From NCBI RefSeq assembly GCF_030709675.1, contig NZ_JAUZQD010000010.1, positions 248,001 to 312,000 of the forward strand: DNA of 64,000 nt. Direction: 5' to 3'. The notes beneath the pieces were generated by a model. That model was not told where the DNA came from and did not search any database. It worked only from the letters and a program-made list of their open reading frames with translations. The position numbers and the translations under genes were made by a program. Below, one piece after another: positions 44,347 to 52,976 of this stretch (the first letter of the stretch is position 1; every line of letters starts with the position of its first letter). Source of the DNA: Symbioplanes lichenis. Lineage in GTDB: Bacteria; Actinomycetota; Actinomycetes; Mycobacteriales; Micromonosporaceae.

Positions 44347-44373
44347 GCCCGGCGCCCGTGAGGGACGCCGGGC
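44347..44373 (+). terminator. Hairpin after the cold-shock gene
   Basis: GCCCGGCG (44347-44354) and CGCCGGGC (44366-44373) form a perfect 8-bp stem around an 11-nt loop, 9 nt past the stop codon. No U tract follows, as is common for actinobacterial terminators. Confidence 0.65.
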
Positions 44374-44431
44374 TCGGTGACGGCCGGTCGGCGCTGGTCG
44401 AGATCCGCGACATCCGCGTGATCTCCCGCCC

Positions 44432-44665
44432 GCCCGGCCGTCTCCGTCTGTCCGCCCGGACGAGGTCAGAGGGCTGCTCGCCCGGCCGTCTCCGTCTGTC
44501 CGCCCGGACGAGGTCAGAGGGCTGCTCGCCCGGACAAGGTCGAAGGGCTGCTCGCCCGGACAAGGTCGAAGGGCTGCTCGCCCGGACAAGGTCGAAGGGC
44601 TGTCCGTCCGGACGAGGTCGAAGTGCTGCTCGCGCGGACGGGGTCGGAGGGCTGCTCGCCCGGAC
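44432..44665. repeat. Intergenic minisatellite of 22- and 26-nt units
   Basis: Two 48-nt composites (22 + 26 nt) start at 44432 and 44480. Then 26-nt units start at 44528, 44554, 44580, 44606 and 44632, with a partial at 44658. The 26-mer core is CCCGGACAAGGTCGAAGG. Units at 44528 and 44554 are identical, and those after 44590 drift. No protein on either strand looks real. The rest of 44374-44831 holds no recognisable gene. Confidence 0.9.
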
Positions 44666-44831
44666 CGGAGTCGCAGTGGCCGGCCGGGCAGCGAGAATCG
44701 TTCGGCGGATGACGCGGCCGTGTCGGTGGTGCGGTCCGACTCGGCCGACCTGCACCTGATCGGGGCCACCGGGGTGGCGGCAGCAGCCACGGACGGGCGC
44801 GCGGCGCCGAAGCGATGGACTGGTCCGCTGG

Positions 44832-45710
44832 TCAGCTGCGGGCGGTGAGCTGGGCGGCGGGGAAGGTGACGCCGGTGAGCTGGGTGGACAGGTCCCACAG
44901 GCGGGCGGCGAGCTGCGGGTCGCGGGCGGCGGCGGAGCGGTTGATGAGCTGTGGGGCGCCGCGCATGTGGGCCAGGTGGCGCGGGCCGGTGAAGCTGTCG
45001 CCGGGCAGGTCGGCCACGGCGGCATAGAGGACGGGCAGGGCGCCCTGGTCCGGGCCTTGGGCGAGCAGGCGGACCAGGAGCCGGCCGAAACGCCCGAACT
45101 GAGAATAGATCTCCGTTGCGACGAAGCCGGGGTGGGCCGCCTGGGCCAGGACCGGGGATCCGGCAGCGGTCAGACGGCGCTGCAGTTCGGCCGTGAAGAG
45201 CAGGTTCGCCAGTTTGGACCGGTTGTAGGCCCGGGTCTGCCGGTAGGGCTCGCGCTCCTGGTTGGGGTCGTCGAAGTTGAGGCGGCCCGCGCGCTCGGCC
45301 TGCGAGGAGACGGTCACGACCCGGCCGGTGACGTGCGGCAGCAGCAGGTTGGTCAGCGCGAACGGCCCGAGGTGGTTGGTGCCGAACTGCAGCTCGAACC
45401 CGTCGGCCGTGCGGTCCAGGCCGGGCACGGAGACGGCGGCGTTGTTGATCAGCAGGTCGACGGGCTCGTGCCAGGCGGCGGCGAACTCGCGGATCGACGC
45501 CAGGCGGGCCAGGTCGAGCGGGCGGATCTCTGTCGTGCCCGCGATCTTCACGGCCCGGGCCTTGTCGGGGTTGCGGACGGCGAGGACGACGCGCGCCCCG
45601 GCGCCGGCCAGCGCGCGGGCCGTCGCCAGCCCGATGCCGGAGTTGGCCCCGGTCACGATCGCGGTCCGGCCGGTCAGGTCGGGAAGGTCGGCAGTGGTGA
45701 AGTCAGCCAT
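44832..45710 (-). CDS. Short-chain dehydrogenase/reductase
   Basis: 292 residues from ATG 45710 with GAGGA 5 nt upstream. The NAD(P) motif TGANSGIG, the NNAAV motif, and the catalytic set (Ser in VTVSSQAERAG, YNRSK as YxxxK) are present. The length and GFELQFGTNHLGPFALTNLL stretch fit the retinol-dehydrogenase-like SDR subgroup. The substrate is unknown. It is divergent from a TetR gene across an array of repeated operators, so expression is probably ligand-controlled. Confidence 0.92.
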   Translation of the reverse strand: MADFTTADLPDLTGRTAIVTGANSGIGLATARALAGAGARVVLAVRNPDKARAVKIAGTTEIRPLDLARLASIREFAAAWHEPVDLLINNAAVSVPGLDRTADGFELQFGTNHLGPFALTNLLLPHVTGRVVTVSSQAERAGRLNFDDPNQEREPYRQTRAYNRSKLANLLFTAELQRRLTAAGSPVLAQAAHPGFVATEIYSQFGRFGRLLVRLLAQGPDQGALPVLYAAVADLPGDSFTGPRHLAHMRGAPQLINRSAAARDPQLAARLWDLSTQLTGVTFPAAQLTARS

Positions 45711-45728
45711 GGGGTCCTCGGTTCAGCG

Positions 45729-45882
45729 GTGATTGCACTCGGTGGCATCACCGTACGCCACCGATGCCACCGAGTGCAATCACGGAGGCGGACGAGATGC
45801 CACCGAGTGCAGTCGCGGCCGAGGGGGCGATGCCACTGAGTGCAAGCGCGGCCACGAGAGAGATGCCACTGAGTGCAATCAC
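45729..45882. promoter_or_regulatory. Array of five 21-bp operator-like repeats on a 33-bp period
   Basis: One inverted copy (45729-45749) and four direct copies (start 45763, 45796, 45829, 45862) share the core GATGCCACYGAGTGCA. Direct copies are spaced 33 bp, close to three helical turns, and the first two copies form a large dyad. The core contains the small palindrome CACTGAGTG. A TAGGCT -10 box (45884-45889) 6 nt before the TetR GTG lies directly after the last copy. The array fills the space between the divergent SDR and TetR genes. Confidence 0.75.
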
Positions 45883-45895
45883 GTAGGCTGTCAAC

Positions 45896-46474
45896 GTGGC
45901 GAGATGGGAACCCGACGCGTCCGGGCGACTGCGCGAGGCGGCGCTGGCTCTGTTCGTCGAGCAGGGCTTCGAGAAGACGACAGTCGCGCAGATCACCGAG
46001 CGGGCGGGGCTCAACCGCCGGACGTTCTTCCACCACTTCGCGGACAAGCGAGAAGTGGTCTTCGCCGGGCAAGCCGACTCGGAAGAGCTCATCACCATCG
46101 AGATCCGCAACCAGCCGCCCGGCACCGACCCCCTGGACGCGGCGGTGGCCGGGCTCGTGCAGGCGGCCGGCCTCGCCTACGAGCAGTTCCGCGAGGGCGC
46201 CGTCGCGCTCGGCCGCGTCATCGCCGCCAGCCCCGAGCTGCAGGAGCGCGAGCTGGTCAAGCGGGCCGGCCTCGCGGCCACCATCGCCGCCGCGCTGCGT
46301 GACCGCCGCGTCCCCGGGCCGGCCGCCGAGGTCGCCGGGTGGACCGCGGTCGCCATCTTCTTCGTCGCCCGCAACCGCTGGAACCAGCCCGGCAACGAGC
46401 ACACGCTGGGCGAGCTCATCGCCGCCACGCTCGAGGACTTCCGCCACGCCACGGGAGGGCCGGCGGCGCTCTGA
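45896..46474 (+). CDS. TetR-family transcriptional regulator
   Basis: 192 residues from GTG 45896 (leaderless, TAGGCT box 6 nt upstream). The HTH is KTTVAQITERAGLNRRTFFH. The ligand domain is C-terminal and unassigned. It probably represses itself and the divergent SDR gene by binding the repeat array between them. Confidence 0.9.
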   Translation: MARWEPDASGRLREAALALFVEQGFEKTTVAQITERAGLNRRTFFHHFADKREVVFAGQADSEELITIEIRNQPPGTDPLDAAVAGLVQAAGLAYEQFREGAVALGRVIAASPELQERELVKRAGLAATIAAALRDRRVPGPAAEVAGWTAVAIFFVARNRWNQPGNEHTLGELIAATLEDFRHATGGPAAL

Positions 46475-46531
46475 CGCGCCATGGGTCACATTCGCTCAGG
46501 CTGACCGGGCGCCCGCCGAATTCTGGCGGGT

Positions 46532-48868
46532 ATGAGCGAGGGGACACCGCGGTCGTACCGTGGGCTGCTGCGTGACCCCGTGCTGCTCGCGCTGGCCGGG
46601 GTGACCCTGCTCGGCTGGGTGCACTTTGCGCTGCTCGACGACTCCGTGCGCCGGATCCAGGTCTACTGGGCCGCGCAGGTCCCGCTCGACGCGATGCTCG
46701 CCGTCGGCGGCTGGCGGTTGCGGGGCATCGCAGCGCAGCGTTACCGGCGCTTCTGGTCGTCGATCGCCTTCGCCGGGGCGTGCTTCACGGCGGGGGACAG
46801 CTTCCAGTTCCTGAGTACGCTCTTCGGCCCGCCGCCCGACTCGATGTCCGGTGGCGCCGTGCAGAGCGTGCTGTTCACCGTCGGCATGTGCAGCAATGTG
46901 CTCGCCTGTCTGATCTTCCCGCAGGGGCTGAACACCGGCCGGGAGAAGCTGGTCTTCTGGCTCGACGCGGCCACCGTGCTCGTGGGCGGGGGCGTGATGG
47001 CGTGGTGCTTCGCCGTCAACCCGATCGACGAGCAGACCGACCAGGTGACCGCGAGCATCACCGCCGCCCTGGTCATCGTGGCCGCCTTCTCCGCCACGAA
47101 GGTCGCCCTGATCCCGCGGCCGCCGATGGCCCGGATCGCGGCGTGGCCGATGGTGGCCGCCCCGATGGTGCAGGGCGTGAGCACGTTCCTGCCGGGGGCG
47201 TTCCAGACCGACGACCAGTGGTACGTCTTCGCCGTCCGCTTGCTCCCGTCGCTGCTCATCGCCGTGGGGCCGCGGATCCAGGAGCTGACCGTCCGGATCG
47301 ACGGCTCGGACGCGGTGCGCAAACGACGCCCGTACAGCCTGTTGCCGTACGTGATGATCGGTCTGACGTTCGTGGTGTTCTTCGCCGTGCTGCCGGCCCA
47401 CCTGTCGACGCAGTTCTGGGGCGCGACGGTCGGGGTCGTGGTGATCACGGTGCTCGTGGCGGGGCGGCAGCTGGTCGCGTTCCAGGACAACGTCGGGCTG
47501 ATCCGGCAGCTCGACGTCGCGCTCGGGGATCTGCGTGAGCAGGAGGTGCAACTGCGCGAGCAGGCTGCCACGGACGCGCTGACCCGGCTGGCCAACCGCG
47601 ACCGGTTCAACGCCGAACTCGACCTGTTGCGGGACGAGGAGCACACGGTGCTGCTCATCGACCTGGACGACTTCAAGACGGTCAACGACACGATGGGCCA
47701 CGCCGCCGGGGACGCCTTGCTCGTGGCGGTCGCGGCGCGGTTGCGTACCACGGTGCGGTCGAGTGATCTTGTCGCCCGCCTCGGCGGGGACGAGTTCGCG
47801 ATCGTCATGCCCCGGACCGGCGCCGAGGACGCGGGACACGTCGCGACGAACCTGCTGCTGGCCTTGGCGCAACCGATTCCCGTGCAGCAGCACAGCCTGG
47901 TGGCGCGGGCGAGCATCGGGGTGGCGGCCGCGCGCCGGGGCAGCGAGCCGTCGGTTCTGCTGAGCAACGCCGACATCGCCATGTACGAGGCCAAGCGCCG
48001 CGGCAAGAGCACGTGGGTCGTCTACACCGATCGCATGGGCGCGCGCATCGGCGCCGAGGCGGAGCTGGTGCGCGACCTGTCCCAGGCGCTCGAGGCGGGC
48101 CAGTTCTCGCTGGTCTACCAGCCGATCGTGCGGCTCTCCGACCGTACGCTGACCGGGGTCGAGTCTTTGATCCGCTGGCATCACCCGGTCCGGGGTGCGG
48201 TCGCCCCGGCCGATTTCATCCCGCTCGCCGAGCGCTCCGGGCAGATCGTCGCCATCGGCAGCTGGGCGCTGCGCGAGGCGTGCCGGCAGGCCGCGGCGTG
48301 GCGCCGGTGCCACCCCGAGGCGGCGTCGCTGACCATCGGTGTGAACGTTGCCGGACGCCAGCTGCGCACCGGCACCTTCCCCGAGGAGGTCGCCCGGGTG
48401 CTCGCCGAGACCGGGCTGCCCGCCGAGCGGCTGAGCATCGAGGTCACGGAGACGGCGGTGCTCGACGACGAGGAATCGCACGAGGCGCTGCAACGCCTGC
48501 GCGATCTGGGCGTACGGCTGGCGCTGGACGATTTCGGCACGGCGGCCTCCTCGCTGGGCCTGCTGCTCACCTGCCCGGTGACGACGCTCAAGCTGGACCG
48601 GTCGTTCGTCGAGTCGATCACCACGGTCAGCAAGCAGGCGGCGGTGGCCACGGCGGTCAGCCAGATGGCCCACGCGCTCGGCTTCTCGTCGGTCGCCGAG
48701 GGCATCGAGACGGCCGAGCAGCTGGCCCTGCTGGAGGAGCTCGGCTACCAGTACGGCCAGGGGTATCTCTTCTCGCGCCCGCTGACCCCGGCCGATCTGG
48801 TCGCGCAGTGGGGAGTAACGCTGGTACCCCTCTCCGCGGCGCCGGCGCGCCTAGGGTCTGACACATGA
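46532..48868 (+). CDS. Membrane GGDEF-EAL protein (c-di-GMP turnover)
   Basis: 778 residues from ATG 46532. About eight N-terminal TM helices form a membrane sensor, followed by a short coiled coil. The GGDEF domain is intact (LGGDEFAIV, GGDEF at 418-422) and has an inhibitory I-site RSSD at 409-412, so it should make c-di-GMP under product control. The EAL domain has ESL (544-546) in place of EAL and DDFGTAASS in place of DDFGTGYSS, while VAEGIET and LDRSFV remain. Phosphodiesterase activity may be weak or regulatory. The stop overlaps the aldo/keto reductase start by 4 bp. Confidence 0.92.
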   Translation: MSEGTPRSYRGLLRDPVLLALAGVTLLGWVHFALLDDSVRRIQVYWAAQVPLDAMLAVGGWRLRGIAAQRYRRFWSSIAFAGACFTAGDSFQFLSTLFGPPPDSMSGGAVQSVLFTVGMCSNVLACLIFPQGLNTGREKLVFWLDAATVLVGGGVMAWCFAVNPIDEQTDQVTASITAALVIVAAFSATKVALIPRPPMARIAAWPMVAAPMVQGVSTFLPGAFQTDDQWYVFAVRLLPSLLIAVGPRIQELTVRIDGSDAVRKRRPYSLLPYVMIGLTFVVFFAVLPAHLSTQFWGATVGVVVITVLVAGRQLVAFQDNVGLIRQLDVALGDLREQEVQLREQAATDALTRLANRDRFNAELDLLRDEEHTVLLIDLDDFKTVNDTMGHAAGDALLVAVAARLRTTVRSSDLVARLGGDEFAIVMPRTGAEDAGHVATNLLLALAQPIPVQQHSLVARASIGVAAARRGSEPSVLLSNADIAMYEAKRRGKSTWVVYTDRMGARIGAEAELVRDLSQALEAGQFSLVYQPIVRLSDRTLTGVESLIRWHHPVRGAVAPADFIPLAERSGQIVAIGSWALREACRQAAAWRRCHPEAASLTIGVNVAGRQLRTGTFPEEVARVLAETGLPAERLSIEVTETAVLDDEESHEALQRLRDLGVRLALDDFGTAASSLGLLLTCPVTTLKLDRSFVESITTVSKQAAVATAVSQMAHALGFSSVAEGIETAEQLALLEELGYQYGQGYLFSRPLTPADLVAQWGVTLVPLSAAPARLGSDT

Positions 48869-49749
48869 CTGGAATCGTTCTCAACAACGGCGTCAGCATG
48901 CCGGCCCTGGGCCTGGGCGTCTTCCAGAGCCCGCCCGAGGAGACGGCCGCCGCCGTCGAGGCCGCGTTGCGCACCGGTTACCGGCACATCGACACCGCCG
49001 CCATGTACTTCAACGAGCGCCAGGTCGGCGAGGGCCTGCGCCGCTCCGGGGTCGACCGCGCCGACGTGTTCCTCGAGACCAAGGTGTGGGTCAGCGACTA
49101 CGGGTACGAGGAGACGCTGCACGCCTTCGACAAGGCCGCCCGCAAACTCGGCGTCGACCAGATCGACCTGCTGATTCTCCACCAGCCCGCAACGGATCGT
49201 TTCGAGAAGACGATCGCCGCCTACCAAGGGCTCGAAAAGCTGCTCGCCGACGGCAAGGTGCGGGCGATCGGCGTCAGCAACTTCATGCGGCACCATTTGG
49301 ACGAGCTGCTTTCGCGTACGGAAATCGTGCCCGCCGTGAATCAGATCGAGCTGCACCCCTATTTCGCCCAGCCGGACGTGCAGAAGGCCGACGCCGAGCA
49401 CGGAATCCTGACCCAGGCTTGGTCTCCCATCGGCGGCATCACGTTCTATCCCGGCTGGGGCGAGGACCGGCGCAACGTGCTCGAGGCCCCGGTGATCGGC
49501 GAGATCGCCGCCGGTCTCGGCAAGACGCCCGCGCAGGTCATGCTGCGGTGGCACCTGCAGCAGGGCCGCTCGGCGATCCCCAAGTCGACCAATCCGGGGC
49601 GCATCGCCGAGAACTTCGCCGTCTTCGACTTCGAGCTGACCGAGGCGCAGCTGGCGAGCATCGACGCCCTCGACACCGGCGTCCGCAACGGCCCCGACCC
49701 GGACGTGCCGCGGGCCGAGCGTTTCAACACCGTCATCCCGGAGGAGTGA
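48865..49749 (+). CDS. Aldo/keto reductase
   Basis: 294 residues from ATG 48865. The catalytic tetrad of the AKR TIM barrel is visible: Asp and Tyr in HIDTAAMYFNE, Lys in LETKVWVSDYG and His in LLILHQP. The C-terminal NADPH-binding motif is IPKSTNPGRIAEN. It resembles 2,5-diketo-gluconate reductase-like enzymes (AKR5). The start overlaps the GGDEF-EAL stop, yet a TAGGGT box 7 nt upstream could also give its own leaderless transcript. Confidence 0.92.
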   Translation: MTGIVLNNGVSMPALGLGVFQSPPEETAAAVEAALRTGYRHIDTAAMYFNERQVGEGLRRSGVDRADVFLETKVWVSDYGYEETLHAFDKAARKLGVDQIDLLILHQPATDRFEKTIAAYQGLEKLLADGKVRAIGVSNFMRHHLDELLSRTEIVPAVNQIELHPYFAQPDVQKADAEHGILTQAWSPIGGITFYPGWGEDRRNVLEAPVIGEIAAGLGKTPAQVMLRWHLQQGRSAIPKSTNPGRIAENFAVFDFELTEAQLASIDALDTGVRNGPDPDVPRAERFNTVIPEE

Positions 49750-49841
49750 GCTGGGCACTCGTCCTTGATCGATCTCTGCCGTAAGGTGAGCCACACTGGA
49801 CATTGCAGGGCGGCGGGGGCCGACGAGGGGATGGCGCATCG

Positions 49842-50630
49842 ATGACGAGGTCCGGCTCCGACCCGCAAGCGCTGGGCGCCGGTCAGCCCAACAGCGCCCG
49901 GGTCTGGAACGCCCTGCTCGGCGGCAAGGACAACTTCGCCGCCGACCGCGACGCCGCCGACGCCCTGGTCGCCCAGCTGCCGGAGATCCGGGAGTTCGCC
50001 CGGGCGGGCCGGGAGTTCCTCGCCCGCTCGATCGGGTTCCTCGCCGGGGAGGCCGGCATCCGGCAGTTCATCGACGTCGGCACCGGCCTGCCCACGGCGG
50101 ACAACACCCACGAGCTGGCCCAGCGCATCGCGCCTGAGTCCCGCATCGTCTATGTCGACAACGACCCGGTGGTGCTGACCCACGCGCGGGCGCTGCTGGT
50201 CAGCGACCCCGCCGGGGCGACCAGCTATCTCGACGCCGACGCCCGCGACCCGGAGAAGATCCTGCAGGCCGCGGCGGCGACCCTCGACTTCTCCCAGCCG
50301 GTCGCCGTCATGCTGATCGGCATCCTCGGCCACATCCCCGACGCCGACGACCCGGCACGCATCGTCCGCACGTTCGTCGACGCGCTGGCGCCGGGCAGCT
50401 ATCTGGTCATCAACGACAGCATCACCACCCCGGCCAACGACAGCGCCGGCGAGACGGTCAAGAGCGAGCGGACGACCTACTACCTGCGGACGGTCGAGCA
50501 GATCACCCGCTTCTTCGACGGGTTGGAGCTGCTGGCGCCGGGCGTGGTGTCCACGCCGCTCTGGCGGCCCGCGCCCGGCCCGGCGCCGCGCGAGATCGCC
50601 GTCTATTGCGGGGTGGCCCGCAAGAACTGA
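49842..50630 (+). CDS. SAM-dependent methyltransferase, DUF574 family
   Basis: 262 residues from ATG 49842. DUF574 signatures are NSARVWNALLGGKDNFAADR near the N-terminus, IRQFIDVGTGLPTADNTHEL (SAM motif I) and VYVDNDPVVLTHARALL. This family is expanded in actinomycetes and is often linked to secondary metabolism or stress; substrates are mostly unknown. It stands alone here, with no obvious partner. Confidence 0.92.
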   Translation: MTRSGSDPQALGAGQPNSARVWNALLGGKDNFAADRDAADALVAQLPEIREFARAGREFLARSIGFLAGEAGIRQFIDVGTGLPTADNTHELAQRIAPESRIVYVDNDPVVLTHARALLVSDPAGATSYLDADARDPEKILQAAAATLDFSQPVAVMLIGILGHIPDADDPARIVRTFVDALAPGSYLVINDSITTPANDSAGETVKSERTTYYLRTVEQITRFFDGLELLAPGVVSTPLWRPAPGPAPREIAVYCGVARKN

Positions 50631-50640
50631 CCCGTTGCCC

Positions 50641-50772
50641 GTGGAAGCGGCCTGGAACGCGACCCTGGCGCCGGGCGCGTCGGCCGGATTCGGCTTCCTC
50701 GGCACCTGGGCCGGCGCCAATCCGTCCCCGGCCGCCTTCACCCTCAACGGCGCCGCCTGCTCGGTGCTGTGA
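50641..50772 (+). pseudogene. Orphan C-terminal fragment of a CBM2 cellulose-binding module
   Basis: This frame encodes 43 residues that read as the last third of a family 2 carbohydrate-binding module: AAWNATLAPGASAGFGFLGT, then FTLNGAACSVL and a stop. The AxWNxTLAPGxS, fGFlGT and final NGxxC motifs are typical. The rest of the module and any catalytic domain are absent; the upstream 10 bp is intergenic and the DUF574 gene precedes it. This is most likely the scar of a deleted cellulase or chitinase gene. Confidence 0.75.
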
Positions 50773-50807
50773 GAGCGCGGGAGCCGATTCCAGGCCGGTG
50801 GTCAGTT

Positions 50808-51359
50808 TCAGTGCCGGGACGGCGCCGGGGTGACGACTTTCGGCCTTCGCGAGCCGTTGCGCCGGTACAGGCGGTTCGTGGCGGCGTCGATGTCGGTCGC
50901 CTTCACGCCTTCCGCGAAGCGCTCGTAGGAGTTCAGGAACGAGTTGGCCGATCCCCGGTTCCTGCGCTCGGCATGGACGTACGGCTGAATGCAGTCCCAT
51001 GTCCGCAGCATGCGATAGGTCGTCTGCACCGCGATGAAGTCCCAGTTCGCCACCCCGTATTCCGCGAGGCACGCCAGGTGCTGGTAGTAGCAACTCACCT
51101 CGTAGGCGCAGCCTCGGAGCGGTTCCGGTAGTCCGGCGAAGCCGAGGGCGACGTCATGCTGGGGGAGTTGCTCCCAGAGCACCGCTTCCCGGCGCGTGAA
51201 CTCGCCCGTGCGCTGGTCCTTCAACGCGTCGAGCACGACCGGCAGATGGTTGGCGTTGTGGTTGAGACGCAGTGCTCGCCAGGTCAGCGACGACGACGTG
51301 ACAACGGCAGCGGATGCGACGAGGAGAGCGAGCAGATTGATGGCTTGCGACATGTCCAC
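50808..51359 (-). CDS. Membrane-anchored protein of unknown function (DUF4760-like)
   Basis: 183 residues from GTG 51359 with AAGGGG 6 nt upstream. One N-terminal TM helix (AINLLALLVASAAVVTSS) is followed by a helical soluble domain with WRALRLNHNANHLPVVLDAL and EVSCYYQHLACLAEYG. This architecture resembles DUF4760-type proteins of unknown role. It lies between the CBM2 scrap and an XRE regulator on the same strand; no functional link is evident. Confidence 0.65.
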   Translation of the reverse strand: MDMSQAINLLALLVASAAVVTSSSLTWRALRLNHNANHLPVVLDALKDQRTGEFTRREAVLWEQLPQHDVALGFAGLPEPLRGCAYEVSCYYQHLACLAEYGVANWDFIAVQTTYRMLRTWDCIQPYVHAERRNRGSANSFLNSYERFAEGVKATDIDAATNRLYRRNGSRRPKVVTPAPSRH

Positions 51360-51411
51360 CGCGAACCCCTTGGAGAGAAGCCTGTCCGCAGGGTAGAGGC
51401 GCCAGGCAAGG

Positions 51412-52278
51412 TCAGACCGGCCGGGTGGCGGGGGCGGTCCAGCTGGCGAGCACGTCGAGCTTCTCGCGGTCCGGGGAGCCGGGCACGGCGCTGTAGGCGT
51501 TGAGGCGCAGACCCTGGTCGGCGGTGAGGTCCAGGGACTCGTACGCGAGGGTCAGGTCGCCGACCAGCGGGTGGCGGAAGTGCTTGACGCCGGTGCGGTG
51601 CTGGCGCACGTTGTGGGCGGCCCACCAGGTGCGGAACTGGTCGCTGCGGGTGGAGAGCTCGCCCACGAGGTCGGTCAGGTTCCGGTCGTACGGATCCCGG
51701 CCCGCCTCGCCCCGCAACAGTGCGACGACGTCCTGCGCCAGCTGCTCCCAGTCGCGGTAGAAGTCGTGGGAGGCCGGATCAAGGAAGATGAAGCGCGCGA
51801 GGTTCGGGGTGCCGGCCGCGTCCCCGGCCTCGAAGACCGGGGCGAACACCGCCCGCCCCAGCGCGTTGGCGGCCAGCACGTCGAGCCGGCCGTTGCGGAC
51901 GTACGCCGGGGCTCCGGTCATCGCGTCGAGCAGGTGGCGCACCTCCGGGCGTACGTGCTGGGGTGCTCGCCGCCGCCGGGAGCGGGCCGGACCGCCACCC
52001 GCCTGCCGGGCCAGGTCGTAGAGGTGTTCGCGCTCCGCCTCGTCGAGCCGCAGCGCCCGGGCGAGCGCCTCGAGGACGCTCTCCGAGACGCCGGACAGGT
52101 TGCCGCGCTCGAGCCGCGTGTAGTAGTCGACGCTGACGCCGGCGAGCAGCGCGGCCTCCTCGCGGCGCAGGCCGGGGACGCGCCGCGTGCCCCCGTAGTC
52201 CGGCAGGCCCGCCTGCCCGGGCGTGATCCGGTTGCGCCGCGTGGTGAGGAAGTCGCGCGTCTCACTGCGATGGTCCAT
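51412..52278 (-). CDS. XRE-family regulator with MmyB-like ligand domain
   Basis: 288 residues from ATG 52278. The N-terminal XRE helix-turn-helix includes VPGLRREEAALLAGVSVDYY and TRLERGNLSGVSESVLEALA. The C-terminal PAS-like MmyB domain (PAYVRNGRLDVLAANALGRA) binds fatty-acid-like ligands in the studied homologue. Such regulators often control a neighbouring SDR or oxidoreductase. Its start overlaps the end of the tetR gene upstream by 17 bp, so both may be made from one transcript. Confidence 0.92.
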   Translation of the reverse strand: MDHRSETRDFLTTRRNRITPGQAGLPDYGGTRRVPGLRREEAALLAGVSVDYYTRLERGNLSGVSESVLEALARALRLDEAEREHLYDLARQAGGGPARSRRRRAPQHVRPEVRHLLDAMTGAPAYVRNGRLDVLAANALGRAVFAPVFEAGDAAGTPNLARFIFLDPASHDFYRDWEQLAQDVVALLRGEAGRDPYDRNLTDLVGELSTRSDQFRTWWAAHNVRQHRTGVKHFRHPLVGDLTLAYESLDLTADQGLRLNAYSAVPGSPDREKLDVLASWTAPATRPV

Positions 52279-52957
52279 GACCCGACGGTACGTCCGGCCG
52301 GGCGCGCCTGGGAGGGTCTGCCGGCACCCCCCGGAGGGTGGCCATGCCCGCGAGGACGAGGTCGACGCCGGCCAGGAACTGGTCGCGGTCGTCGTGGTCG
52401 CGCAGCTGGGGCGCCACCGAGCGGAGGTAGGGGAACTCCTCCGGGTCGAGGGCCTCCCACTCCGCCGCCATGGTGCCCAGCACCTCGCCGCGGATCGTGC
52501 CGGGCTCGATCGAGCCGGCCAGGGCGGCGTTCTGCCCGGCGACGCCGAGGACGTAGTTGAGCAGGGCGGTCGCCGCGTCGAAGCCGGCGGCGGACGGTAC
52601 GCCCAGCAGCTGCACCTGGCGGCCGATGCTCTCGGAGAGCCGGAGCAGGGCGGGCTGCGCCTGCATGCGCGTGAGCTGCGTGCCGACCCACGGGTGCTCG
52701 TCGACCGCGTCGAACACGCCGAGCGCGATGGCCCGCAGCGTGTCCTCCGGCGTGCCGGCCCGGGGCCGCGCGGCGCCGGTGAGGATGGCCTCGGTGGCGG
52801 CGATGAGCAGCTCGTCCTTGTTCGTCACGTGCCAGTAGATCGCGCCGGCGCCGGTCTTGAGCCGGGCGGCCAGGGCCCGGAAGGTCAGGCCGCGCTCGCC
52901 GTCGGTGTCGAGCAGCTCGATCGCGGCACCGACGATGCGTTCCCGGGACAGCCCCAT
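52262..52957 (-). CDS. TetR-family regulator with TetR_C (tetracycline-repressor-like) domain
   Basis: 231 residues from ATG 52957. The HTH is LTFRALAARLKTGAGAIYWH followed by VTNKDELL, the form seen in the TetR/ActR subgroup. It is divergent from an FAD monooxygenase, and two identical palindromes lie between the genes, so it should repress both directions until a small planar ligand binds. Confidence 0.92.
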   Translation of the reverse strand: MGLSRERIVGAAIELLDTDGERGLTFRALAARLKTGAGAIYWHVTNKDELLIAATEAILTGAARPRAGTPEDTLRAIALGVFDAVDEHPWVGTQLTRMQAQPALLRLSESIGRQVQLLGVPSAAGFDAATALLNYVLGVAGQNAALAGSIEPGTIRGEVLGTMAAEWEALDPEEFPYLRSVAPQLRDHDDRDQFLAGVDLVLAGMATLRGVPADPPRRARPDVPSGHGPSQ

Positions 52958-52976
52958 CACATCATCTTGACATCTC

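Noticed and set aside
44432-44665. CRISPR-like array
   Set aside because: Units are contiguous 22/26-nt repeats with no unique spacers, and no cas gene is nearby. It is a minisatellite.
45729-45882. Short CRISPR-like array (21-bp repeats, 12-bp gaps)
   Set aside because: Gaps are too short for spacers, one copy is inverted, and the array sits in a divergent regulator promoter. Operators are a better explanation.
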